Shown here: positions 5,232 to 11,894 of the stretch, piece by piece
Position numbering within the stretch: the first letter of the stretch is position 1
Layout of the letters: each line of letters begins with the position of its first letter
Assembly (NCBI GenBank): GCA_022866005.1
Contig: JALHTV010000050.1
Span: 1-11,894, forward strand
Reading direction: 5' to 3'
Length of the DNA: 11,894 nt
From: Phycisphaerae bacterium
Lineage (GTDB): Bacteria > Planctomycetota > Phycisphaerae > SM23-33
Translations under genes and position numbers: made by a program
The notes under the pieces: model-generated
What the model was told of the DNA's origin: nothing
The model's database searches: none
What the model saw: only the letters and a program-made list of their open reading frames with translations

Positions 5232-7748
5232 TCAGCGGATCTGGCTGAACAGCACGACCGCTGGGAGGGCGCCATTTGCGGGGCAGCGGCTGCGGTCGAT
5301 GACGGCCACGTAGTACCGGCCGGCCGCGTGGGGCAGGTTCGCCTTTTGGATGCAGATATAGGCGATGAAGGTGTCGCTGCGGACGGTGACCTGGTTGCTC
5401 AGCCAGCAGTACAAAACGTGTCGCTTGGCGTAGTCACCCTGGGGGAAGCTGGGCGGGGCGGCGTGGGGATTGCCTAACCCGTCGTCGGAGCCGTTGGCAC
5501 CCACGGTATAGGGTGCGGGCGGCGTGTCGCTGTAGGTCTCGCGTGCCCCGCCCGCCAGGGCCAGGGGGATGGCGATCTCCCCGGCGGTGGCGAAGCCGGG
5601 CTCGTCGCGAAGCCCCGCCAGGCCGGCCGCCGACGGGTCGCCGCGCGGGTAGGTCGCGTAGTCTCGGCCGCCTACGATGGCGGTCTTGTCCCGATAGGCC
5701 AGGATCTCCTCGACGATGGCGTCTCGTTCCGCCTGGGGCAGGTTGCTCAGGGCGCTCAGGCAGCGCAGCACCTCCGGCGGGGCGGTGTTGACGTTGACCA
5801 TCCCCTGCACCGGCTCCGGCGATGCGCTCGTGGGCCGGACGGCCAGATAGTCCCCCACCGCGCACCCGATGGGCACGCGCGGGGCCGCGCCGTCGGGGAT
5901 GGCCGTGGAGTTCTCACCGAGCGACAGCCACACGTACGCCTCACCCTGACGCAGGGAATCGCTGAGGGGTTGGGGTTCGGGCGCGGTCGCGCCGACCCGA
6001 AGGATTCGCGTGGCCAGCTCGCCCAGGTTCAGCAGGGGCCCGTTGCGGACGTACACGGGCCGGCGCGGGGCGTCGATCGCCTCCAGGACCGGGCCGAAAA
6101 TCGGATCGAGGTAGTTGGGCGCCCCGAGGTTGTTCCTGGCCGCCACGTGGCCGTCGCTGCCGACGTATCGGGTGCTGGCTACCTGGTCGCCGATGTAGAC
6201 ATGCTCGGCCCTGACGCCATAGCGGGCGCGGGTGGGGTCATCGTCGCGCTGGCGGACGCGCCAGTTTTCTCCCGGCTGGTCCAGCGGTAGCATGACGAAC
6301 AGGCCTTCGGCGGTGTCCAGCGGAATCCGCGTGCCGTCTGGAGCTAGGCGGCACAGGTCCACGGCAGCGGCGGTGGTGAACGAATCGTCAAGTTCCAGCG
6401 ACTGTCCCACCGGCCCCCAGTCGGCCGAGCGGACGACCAAGCGGCCGTGGGCGGGGATCGTGCCGGACAGGTCGTAGATCCGCCCCTGGTTGACCAGGCT
6501 GTAGCCCGCCAGGTGGATCGCCGTGGCGTAGGGGTTGAGCAGCTCGATGGCCGATAGCTGCGTGAAGGTCTTCGCGGAGGGGTCGGCCTGTTCGTAGTGG
6601 AACATCTCCGTGATGAACGGTTGGCGCTCCACGCCGTAGACCATGAACTGCCCGGCCACCCCGGGCACGCGCGCCACGGTGACCTGGTCGTCGGCGTCCA
6701 CGTAGTCGATCACGTTGACGGCCAGTTGCGCCGCCTCGGGGTTGAGCTCCGCGGCGCTGTGGCCGTCGTCCAGCAGGGCGCGGAAGGCGAGGAACAGCGC
6801 CTGGAAGTCCCCGGTGGCTGCGGCGGCGTTGACGTTGACGCATCCAGTGGGCAAGTCCGCGCCGCGGCGCGGCACGGCCAGCCGGCTGGCGGACAGGATC
6901 GTCAACCGGCCGGCGGCGCCACCGTCCAGCAGGCAGCGGGACAGTCGGCCCGAGGCGGTGGCGCCCGATCCCCCGGCGCGCCACGCGACGGCCAGCATGT
7001 CACCCAGGTCGAACGGACCGATGTCGCGGGCGGCCCTGAGGCCCTGCACGTCCAGCGCCTCCGCCAGAGCGGCCAGGGCCAGGTCGCTAGGATCCATGAT
7101 CTGCCCGGCGGCGGCGGGGCGGGTCTGGTCGGCGACGTTGACGTTCAGCAGGCCTGCGGCATCGATCATCCGCACGGCGGCGAGGTAATCGTTCCCATCG
7201 CGCGCCTTCGGGCCTGCCGGAAACAGCCGGGCGTCACCCACACCGTCGCCGTCGGTGTCCGCCAAGGCCGAGTCGGTCGTGGCCACGTCGGTGGTGTGCT
7301 TCAGGGCGCTGCCGGGGGGGTGGCTGATGTGGCGCCAGGTGCCCGTGCCGGCCTTGTCATACGGCTGGATGCAGGCCAGGGCTGGATCGCAGGCCTCATC
7401 GGGGTAGTCGATGCACTGGCGTTCGGCGACGCTGACGTTGGCGTCCAGGGCGGCGTAGGGGACGTTCTGGGCTGAGACGTGCAGGTCCGCCAATCGCTCG
7501 GCCAGCAGCGCCGCCAGGACGCCGTCAACCACATACCGGGCCTGCGTCGCGTCGGCGGCGGCCTCGGTCGTTTGCCGGTCCAGCCGCGCCATCAGCAGGA
7601 GGCACGCCCCCAGCGTCCCTATGATGGCTACCAGCGCCACGGCCAGCAGCAGGGCCGATCCACCAGACCCACGCCGGGCCGAGACGCCGCCCCAGGGACC
7701 GCGGGCCTGGTGAGAAGGCCTTCGGCGCTTACCACTTGCGGCAATCAT
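5232..7748 (-). CDS. GspK-like giant pseudopilin with LTD-like insertion
   Basis: With ATG at 7748-7746 this encodes 838 residues, far longer than classical GspK (about 300-350), though long GspK-like proteins are common in planctomycetes. A basic stretch ending ARRGSGG leads into one hydrophobic helix (31-54), as in prepilins, but without a classic G|FTLxE site. GspK-type (L/V)NVN motifs occur three times: GLLNVN, GCVNVN and GMVNVNTAPPEVL; the last is the helix-hairpin-helix signature. Between the second and third lies a segment beginning AIELLNPYATAIHLAGYSL and ending IPAHGRLVV, which resembles a lamin-tail (LTD) beta-sandwich. A DTDGDGVGD motif near the first third looks calcium-binding. 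By family analogy it would sit at the tip of a type II secretion pseudopilus. It starts 31 bases after the dockerin gene's stop, so the two are probably cotranscribed. No clear RBS is seen. A start at 7829 is possible but would overlap that gene. Confidence 0.8.
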   Translation of the reverse strand: MIAASGKRRRPSHQARGPWGGVSARRGSGGSALLLAVALVAIIGTLGACLLLMARLDRQTTEAAADATQARYVVDGVLAALLAERLADLHVSAQNVPYAALDANVSVAERQCIDYPDEACDPALACIQPYDKAGTGTWRHISHPPGSALKHTTDVATTDSALADTDGDGVGDARLFPAGPKARDGNDYLAAVRMIDAAGLLNVNVADQTRPAAAGQIMDPSDLALAALAEALDVQGLRAARDIGPFDLGDMLAVAWRAGGSGATASGRLSRCLLDGGAAGRLTILSASRLAVPRRGADLPTGCVNVNAAAATGDFQALFLAFRALLDDGHSAAELNPEAAQLAVNVIDYVDADDQVTVARVPGVAGQFMVYGVERQPFITEMFHYEQADPSAKTFTQLSAIELLNPYATAIHLAGYSLVNQGRIYDLSGTIPAHGRLVVRSADWGPVGQSLELDDSFTTAAAVDLCRLAPDGTRIPLDTAEGLFVMLPLDQPGENWRVRQRDDDPTRARYGVRAEHVYIGDQVASTRYVGSDGHVAARNNLGAPNYLDPIFGPVLEAIDAPRRPVYVRNGPLLNLGELATRILRVGATAPEPQPLSDSLRQGEAYVWLSLGENSTAIPDGAAPRVPIGCAVGDYLAVRPTSASPEPVQGMVNVNTAPPEVLRCLSALSNLPQAERDAIVEEILAYRDKTAIVGGRDYATYPRGDPSAAGLAGLRDEPGFATAGEIAIPLALAGGARETYSDTPPAPYTVGANGSDDGLGNPHAAPPSFPQGDYAKRHVLYCWLSNQVTVRSDTFIAYICIQKANLPHAAGRYYVAVIDRSRCPANGALPAVVLFSQIR

Positions 7749-7779
7749 GGTTGGCTGTCGTCCGGGCGCGGGGCGCGGT

Positions 7780-10700
7780 TCACGATCTGGCACGTCGGCG
7801 GGGCAGCAGCAATACCGCCCAGCCCGCACCGATCAAGGCTGTGGTGGCGGGTTCGGGCAGGGGCGCGTTTTGCGGTGGGGGTGGCAGCGCCCACATCCAG
7901 TTGCCGCCCATCAAGGCCAGGTCGCCGCCCTCCACAGTGTCGTCGCCGTTGAAGTCGCCGTCGCCCCAGGCCATCAGGCGCCTCATCCAGTTGCCGCCCA
8001 TCAACGCTATATCGCTGCCGTCGACCTGGCCGTCGCCGCTGAAGTCGCCCTGGGCCCAGGTCATCCCGGTCTTCATCCAGCTGCCGCCCATCAGGGCCAG
8101 GTCTCCGCCGTCGACCGTATCGTCGAGGTTGCAGTCCCCGCAGAGGGGGCGCGTGCCGCCCCTCATCCAGTTGCCGCCCATCAAGGCCAGGTCGCCGCCG
8201 TCCACCGTGTGGTCCCCGTTGACGTCCCCAGCGGAGTAGCCCAGGAAGGTGATCCTGTAGTCAAAACCGGACACAGCGCCGCTGAAGGCCGAACTGCCCG
8301 GCAAGCCGCTGGCGATGTTGCTGGTAATCCCGATGAAGCTCCCGCTGTAGTGCGGGGGGTGGGGTTCCTCGGGCATGGTGATGATCGTGAACGACTGACC
8401 TTCTCTGGGCCGGTATTCGTTCATGGCCTGGACGTCCAGGAATCCGCCCAGGGTCGCCTGGCCCGTGAGCTTAATCTTGCCTCGGGTATCTCCTGCACCT
8501 CCGGAGCCGGTCTCTACAGGCAGCTCCACGGTCAGTTTTGTCTGCCGGGACTCCGGGGGGAGATACCCCGGGTAGGGGTAGATCGTCAGATTCTCCGCTT
8601 GCACGTACGCGTCTCTGCCGACCCGCATCTGGCCCGTGCTGGACGGCGCCATGGCCAGGAGGATGTCCCCGCCCATCGTCAGTGAGCCGGCGGCGATGTG
8701 GAAGACTCCGCGGGCGCCGGCGGTGCCGCCCAGGACCAAACTGCCGCCAAGGTTCGTCACACCGTCTGTCTGCGTAAACGTGCCCGTGCCCGTCTTGCCC
8801 ACATACAGCGAGTGGGCCTGGAGCCGGCTGCCCTCCATGCCCGACCAGGCGTCGTCGACGGTCAGGTCCCCGTCGCCAAGGTCCAGAGACCCCCCGGGGC
8901 CCACGCGGGCACCGGCGTTGAGGTTGATGAACTGCCCCGCTCGGGCGGCCATGGTCCCGGCGCAGTAGACCGGATCGTCTAGCTCCCCGATGCCGCGGAC
9001 CGTGATGCCTTGGGGGATCGGCACGACCGTGCCGCCGACGCAGATCAACCCGGCGGAGTTGGTGCTGCTGAAAAACGTGTTGGGATCGGCCCCAGGGGGC
9101 AGGACGACCAGCGTCTCCGTCCCGGCCTGGAGCGTTGTCTGGCCCCCGCCCTGGGCCTGACCGAGGTAGGCGATGGAACTGTCTCGCAGCAGCAGTGCCG
9201 CGGCCCCGGTCATTGCCCGGGTGCCCGCACTGGCCTTGTTGAAGTACAGGCCGCCGTCAATCTCCAGCGTGCCGCCGCCGAGCAGGAAATGGCTGTCGCC
9301 GTAGACGCCCACGTAGGGCGCGGCCATCGACCCGCCGGTCAGCAGCAACACCCCCGCGCCCGGCTGAGCGGTCGTGCCGACCGACGAGGCCCCCAGAACG
9401 CAGTACCCCGCCACCGTGTGCTGGCCCGCGGTCTGCTCCATCCAGCCGATTCCGTTGAAGCCGATCCATTCGTTTCCAAGGACGTTCAACTCACCCCCGT
9501 AAAGGCGGAAATCGCCCGAGGCCGTCTCGGCCAGGCCGCCGAGCATCAGATCGCCGCCGACCACGTGGCTGCCGCCGGTCTGGATGAAGAAGCCCTGTCC
9601 AAGGTCCCCGACGCCCTCGGTGCCTGCCACGTCCAGGTGTCCGCTTTCCAGGCTGTAAGAGCCGATCGCTCCGCCCACAGCACCGAGGTGCAGTCCCTCG
9701 GCGATGGTCACCGTGCCGCCGGTCAGGGTGACCTGCCCGGTGCCCAGCGAGCCCACGTAGAGGTCGCGGCCGACCTGGAGCAGCCCACCCGCCAGCTCGT
9801 AGCTGCCGACCCCGTCCGGTGCGAAGCCCAGGTCGATCCCGCTTGCGGCGGTGTGCGTCCCGCCGGCTTGAACGAAGCTGCCCCTGCCGCTGTATCCCAC
9901 AATGTCCCACCCCAGCGCCAGCAGGCTGCCGCCCCCAAGGGTGTACGTCCCCGTGACGCCGGCGCTGCGGCCCAGGAGCAGTTTGGCTTCGGCGGTGCTG
10001 TGGCCCCCGTCCTGCGTCATCGACCCATCGGCATCGCTTCCCACGAACTGGTGTTGCGCCGTCAGCATCCCGCCGTCGATGGCTGAGGCCGTACCATCGG
10101 TCAGCAGCGTTCCGCCGGCCAGGTTCACCTGACCGCCGGGCAACACGTGGACGCCGCCGAGAAGGCTGATGAAGCCCCACGACCTAGCCGCCAGCGTTCC
10201 CTGGGCCTCCACGAAGTCCTCCAGATCGCCGCAGCCGCCCAGGGACTCACTGGCGGCGACCGACAGGGTATTGCCCAGCGTGTGGAGCCGGCCGGCCGTG
10301 TTGAAGTAGCCAAACAGGGTGTTCGGGTCCGCCCCCGGCGCCAGGATCGTCAACGAGTGGGCCCCGGCGGTGTAGGTTCCCGCGGAGGTGTTTACGAAGG
10401 TCGTGTGGGCCAGGTCCACCAGCGTGCTGTCGTCGGCCTGGATCCTTGACGTGTCGTCGCCGTACATCTTCAGCGTGCCGCGCAGATTCGCTCCGGCGCT
10501 GAGGTGCAACAGGCCCTGGGGGAACACGTAGGTGGCACTGCCCCCCAGCCCCAGGTAGCCCGCCTCCAGCGTGCCGTCGTGGTGCTCGATCCTGTTGGCG
10601 CCGGACTGCCCGATCGTCAGGCAGTGATTGACCGTGAAGGTGCCGGGCAGGGTCCAAGTCACGTAGAACGCCGCGGCCGTCCCCGCGCCGGTGGAGGCGA

Positions 10701-10974
10701 TGTACAGATCGCCCACCGCAGCCGTCCCGCCGTAGACGGTCCCCCGTCTCGTGAAGGCGAAATAGGCTGAGTCGCTGGGGCCCGGCACGCCCGCGGGATT
10801 CCAGTTGGAGTTCACACCCCACTGTGTGCTGGGGTCAGCGGGGGACGTGCCTTCAGTGCCGACCCCCGCCGCAAGCCAATCTACATCGGCCGCCCCAGCC
10901 GGGCCGGTCGCGGCCAGCATGACAGCGCAGCATGCCCAGGCCATAAGATAGAATGATTGCTGCACGCCCCTCAT
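7780..10974 (-). CDS. Secreted beta-solenoid protein with four dockerin-like repeats and PEP-CTERM anchor
   Basis: This 1064-residue protein starts at ATG 10974, with AAGGAG 7 bases upstream. A signal peptide (MRGVQQSF, hydrophobic core, GPAGAA) is followed by an entry motif QW..NSNWNPAGVPGPSD. Long glycine-rich solenoid turns follow, alternating G.Y.L.GG.L and F.Q.GG.H patterns. Near the end is a closing beta module (LGGFLDVQAMNEY, then FTIITMP). Four 30-residue dockerin-like units start at Asp917, 947, 977 and 1007, each with an EF-hand-type loop (DVNGDHTVDGGD and variants). The protein ends with PEPATTALIGAG, a hydrophobic helix and PRRRARS, a standard PEP-CTERM signal. It is probably exported, calcium-stabilised and anchored or released by exosortase. 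Dockerins classically bind cohesins, and no cohesin is visible here. It shares its architecture with the PEP-CTERM protein at the left edge, minus the dockerins. The ligand is unknown. Confidence 0.88.
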   Translation of the reverse strand: MRGVQQSFYLMAWACCAVMLAATGPAGAADVDWLAAGVGTEGTSPADPSTQWGVNSNWNPAGVPGPSDSAYFAFTRRGTVYGGTAAVGDLYIASTGAGTAAAFYVTWTLPGTFTVNHCLTIGQSGANRIEHHDGTLEAGYLGLGGSATYVFPQGLLHLSAGANLRGTLKMYGDDTSRIQADDSTLVDLAHTTFVNTSAGTYTAGAHSLTILAPGADPNTLFGYFNTAGRLHTLGNTLSVAASESLGGCGDLEDFVEAQGTLAARSWGFISLLGGVHVLPGGQVNLAGGTLLTDGTASAIDGGMLTAQHQFVGSDADGSMTQDGGHSTAEAKLLLGRSAGVTGTYTLGGGSLLALGWDIVGYSGRGSFVQAGGTHTAASGIDLGFAPDGVGSYELAGGLLQVGRDLYVGSLGTGQVTLTGGTVTIAEGLHLGAVGGAIGSYSLESGHLDVAGTEGVGDLGQGFFIQTGGSHVVGGDLMLGGLAETASGDFRLYGGELNVLGNEWIGFNGIGWMEQTAGQHTVAGYCVLGASSVGTTAQPGAGVLLLTGGSMAAPYVGVYGDSHFLLGGGTLEIDGGLYFNKASAGTRAMTGAAALLLRDSSIAYLGQAQGGGQTTLQAGTETLVVLPPGADPNTFFSSTNSAGLICVGGTVVPIPQGITVRGIGELDDPVYCAGTMAARAGQFINLNAGARVGPGGSLDLGDGDLTVDDAWSGMEGSRLQAHSLYVGKTGTGTFTQTDGVTNLGGSLVLGGTAGARGVFHIAAGSLTMGGDILLAMAPSSTGQMRVGRDAYVQAENLTIYPYPGYLPPESRQTKLTVELPVETGSGGAGDTRGKIKLTGQATLGGFLDVQAMNEYRPREGQSFTIITMPEEPHPPHYSGSFIGITSNIASGLPGSSAFSGAVSGFDYRITFLGYSAGDVNGDHTVDGGDLALMGGNWMRGGTRPLCGDCNLDDTVDGGDLALMGGSWMKTGMTWAQGDFSGDGQVDGSDIALMGGNWMRRLMAWGDGDFNGDDTVEGGDLALMGGNWMWALPPPPQNAPLPEPATTALIGAGWAVLLLPRRRARS
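7867..8226 (-). repeat. Four 90-bp tandem repeats encoding dockerin-like calcium loops
   Basis: On the plus strand the landmark CATCCAG followed by (T/C)TGCCGCCCATCA occurs at 7894, 7984, 8074 and 8164, exactly 90 bp apart. Each unit encodes D-x-x-x-D-x-x-V-(D/E)-G-x-D then (L/I)ALMGG(N/S)WM. Calcium-ligand positions 1, 5, 9 and 12 hold Asp (or Glu) in all four units. The ALMGG..WM part is nearly invariant, while the linkers between units differ. This points to expansion by duplication followed by selection on the loop. Confidence 0.85.
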
Positions 10975-10981
10975 GGCAGTT

Positions 10982-10987
10982 CTCCTT
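10982..10987 (-). promoter_or_regulatory. Ribosome binding site that decides the start of the dockerin/PEP-CTERM gene
   Basis: Read on the minus strand this is AAGGAG, 7 bases before ATG 10974-10972. The choice is confirmed by the signal peptide that begins at that ATG. A longer reading from 11058 would put 28 non-signal residues in front of it. Confidence 0.75.
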
Positions 10988-11084
10988 GAACATGGAGGGA
11001 GTACCAGAGGTACTGAAGCACACCTTTGGCCACCTCCCGCCCACTCTCCCGGTTCCACTGCAGCGTCCCGTCACCGTTACAGTT

Positions 11085-11092
11085 ATCCTATA
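11085..11092 (-). promoter_or_regulatory. Possible -10 region of the dockerin/PEP-CTERM operon
   Basis: The minus strand reads TATAGGAT, which holds two overlapping -10-like hexamers, about 110 bases before the start codon. No good -35 box was found at the usual spacing, so this is a weak call. Confidence 0.25.
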
Positions 11093-11137
11093 CATGGGGC
11101 CGCCCGCAAGTCCACAAAAACAGTGGGGTTTGCGGGG

Positions 11138-11159
11138 AAAAAGCCTGGAACGGCCAGGC
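11138..11159 (-). terminator. Hairpin plus T-run on the minus strand, also a dyad at the pilin-like promoter
   Basis: GCCTGG (11143-11148) and CCAGGC (11154-11159) form a perfect 6-bp stem with a 5-base loop. On the minus strand the stem is followed directly by five T (11138-11142), the form of an intrinsic terminator. It would stop leftward transcription before the dockerin operon. Alternatively, on duplex DNA it may be an operator, because it overlaps the weak -35 of the rightward promoter. Confidence 0.4.
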
Positions 11160-11175
11160 CGCCGGGGCCTATAAT
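11146..11175 (+). promoter_or_regulatory. Probable promoter of the pilin-like gene
   Basis: TATAAT at 11170-11175 is a perfect -10 box in an otherwise GC-rich stretch. The best -35 is TGGAAC at 11146-11151, a weak match with an 18-base spacer, so an activator or operator may be involved. The predicted start is near 11182, leaving a leader of about 90 bases. Confidence 0.5.
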
Positions 11176-11177
11176 GA

Positions 11178-11200
11178 AACCAGCCTAGTAGCCGCTGGTT
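11178..11200 (+). promoter_or_regulatory. Inverted repeat at the predicted transcript start of the pilin-like gene
   Basis: AACCAGC (11178-11184) and GCTGGTT (11194-11200) form a perfect 7-bp dyad with a 9-base centre. It begins three bases after the TATAAT box, so it could be a repressor operator or a hairpin at the 5' end of the mRNA. Confidence 0.4.
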
Positions 11201-11271
11201 GTCCCCCTTACGGGAAGTTGGCGGGTTGAGGATGGGAGGCCATGACCTTCCGTCGCGGGAAGGAGACTCTG

Positions 11272-11894
11272 ATGAAACGCCCTAAGGCCTTTACGCTGCG
11301 CGACCTGGTGGCCCTGCTGTGCCTGGCGGCCCTGGCCTTGCCGATCCTGGGGGCCTCGGTCCGGGACGCTGCGGAGAAGTCCGTCGCGGCCCGCTGCCGG
11401 ACCAACCTAGCGGCCCTGACCCGCTGCATCCTGGTCTACACCGAGCGGAACCGCGGCTTCCTGCCGGTCTACCGGCACGCATCCTACGAGACATACGTAG
11501 CAGCCCCGCCCCAGCCGGACAGGACCGCGGTGGCGTTTGCCCAGAGCCCAAAGGACCCGACAACAGGGCTCTATGAGAATGTGATGGGGTTGGGTCTGCT
11601 CTACGTCCAGGGCCTGGCCCGCCCGCCGGAGCTGTTTTACTGCACCGGGCGCATACGTGATGAGCGGCACACTCTGGCCAATTACCCCAAGCCCTGGGGT
11701 TCGCGGGTCGGTCCCGGCTCCAACTTTATACGGGTCGGGTACATGTTCGATCCGTGGGTCAAGCAGATTGGCGAGTACCAGTACACCTACGAGGACCGCC
11801 TGGTGCTTCGCAGGCACCCGGCCGACTGGCCACTGGTCTGCGACATGGTCATGTCGATGATGCACACCGGCCACATCGAGGGCAACTCGGCCAT
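11272..11894 (+). CDS. Pilin-like (DUF1559-type) protein with atypical prepilin signal, 3' partial
   Basis: The frame is open from ATG 11272 to the window edge (207 codons). AAGGAG at 11260-11265 lies 6 bases upstream. An in-frame ATG at 11242 would add 10 residues but has a poorly spaced RBS. The N-terminus MKRPKAFTLRDLVALL is a prepilin-type leader and helix: a short basic leader, cleavage expected before Phe7, then a hydrophobic helix to about residue 30. Arg at mature position 4 and Asp at position 5 replace the usual hydrophobic residue and Glu. The segment CRTNLAALTRCILVYTERN then RGFLP resembles the C.xNLRQIG.A...YA..N.G..P pattern common in planctomycete DUF1559-like proteins. The last residues (HTGHIEGNSA) sit where the H..G..N..FADGH motif of that family would start. 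It is a probable pseudopilin or surface fibre subunit, exported through the type II/IV pilus route. It is divergent from the dockerin operon. Confidence 0.75.
   Translation, partial: MKRPKAFTLRDLVALLCLAALALPILGASVRDAAEKSVAARCRTNLAALTRCILVYTERNRGFLPVYRHASYETYVAAPPQPDRTAVAFAQSPKDPTTGLYENVMGLGLLYVQGLARPPELFYCTGRIRDERHTLANYPKPWGSRVGPGSNFIRVGYMFDPWVKQIGEYQYTYEDRLVLRRHPADWPLVCDMVMSMMHTGHIEGNSA

Noticed and set aside
7749..7829. 27-residue upstream extension of the GspK-like protein
   Set aside because: It would overlap the end of the preceding gene and adds a Cys/Pro-rich stretch unlike a prepilin leader; starting at 7748 leaves a tidy 31-base gap. The absence of a clear RBS keeps some doubt.
7894..8226. 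Possible CRISPR array or intergenic VNTR
   Set aside because: The 90-bp period is an exact multiple of three, lies in frame and encodes EF-hand-type loops; there are no short palindromic repeats with unique spacers.
7747..8685. Plus-strand repetitive proteins over the dockerin region
   Set aside because: The repeats of HPVAAHQ and QLPPIKARSPP type are antisense readings of the 90-bp dockerin repeats.
10975..11058. 28-residue upstream extension of the dockerin/PEP-CTERM protein
   Set aside because: The downstream ATG has an AAGGAG at the right distance and begins a clear signal peptide; the extension would bury it.
11146..11160. Sigma54-type promoter before the pilin-like gene
   Set aside because: TGGAAC resembles the -24 element, but the -12 GC element is missing at the required spacing, and a perfect TATAAT lies downstream.

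Overview
The window looks like a high-GC bacterial chromosome segment from Planctomycetota, most likely a Phycisphaerae-like lineage. The reasons are two large secreted beta-solenoid proteins ending in PEP-CTERM sorting signals, a dockerin-like calcium repeat block joined to a PEP-CTERM tail, a very long GspK-like pseudopilin, and a DUF1559-like pilin-type protein. This assignment is inference from protein families; no rRNA or other phylogenetic marker is present.

Layout. Positions 1-2441 (+) hold the 3' part of a PEP-CTERM beta-solenoid protein. It runs about 60 bases into a convergent GuaA-like PP-loop ATPase (2383-3315, -). Positions 3316-4446 are a patchwork: a G-quadruplex-forming leader, a small orphan ORF (3447-3647, +), a lower-GC three-helix membrane protein with a strong promoter (3693-4049, -), and a truncated phage tape-measure N-terminus (4130-4336, +). 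hisF follows (4447-5214, +) with its own promoter. It converges on a probable two-gene minus-strand operon. The first gene of that operon is a dockerin/PEP-CTERM beta-solenoid protein (7780-10974) and the second is a GspK-like pseudopilin (5232-7748). A divergent 297-base control region (10975-11271) separates the operon from a pilin-like gene that runs off the right edge (11272-11894, +).

How the genes relate. The two PEP-CTERM proteins share one architecture: an NW..G..PG..D entry motif, glycine-rich solenoid turns, a closing beta module and a PEP-CTERM anchor. They are presumably cell-surface or matrix proteins processed by an exosortase encoded elsewhere. The pseudopilin downstream of one of them and the pilin-like gene divergent from it suggest a link with a type II secretion or pilus-like apparatus, but the window does not prove this. 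hisF and the GuaA-like gene are metabolic or enzyme genes with no pathway partners in view. The stretch between them looks like the site of past phage insertion and decay.

No rRNA, tRNA, CRISPR array, insertion sequence or complete mobile element was recognised. The points most worth a second look are the LTD-like insertion in the GspK-like protein, the exact 90-bp dockerin repeats, the divergent control region with two dyads, the atypical GuaA-like enzyme with a G-quadruplex motif in its leader, and the phage-relic patchwork.
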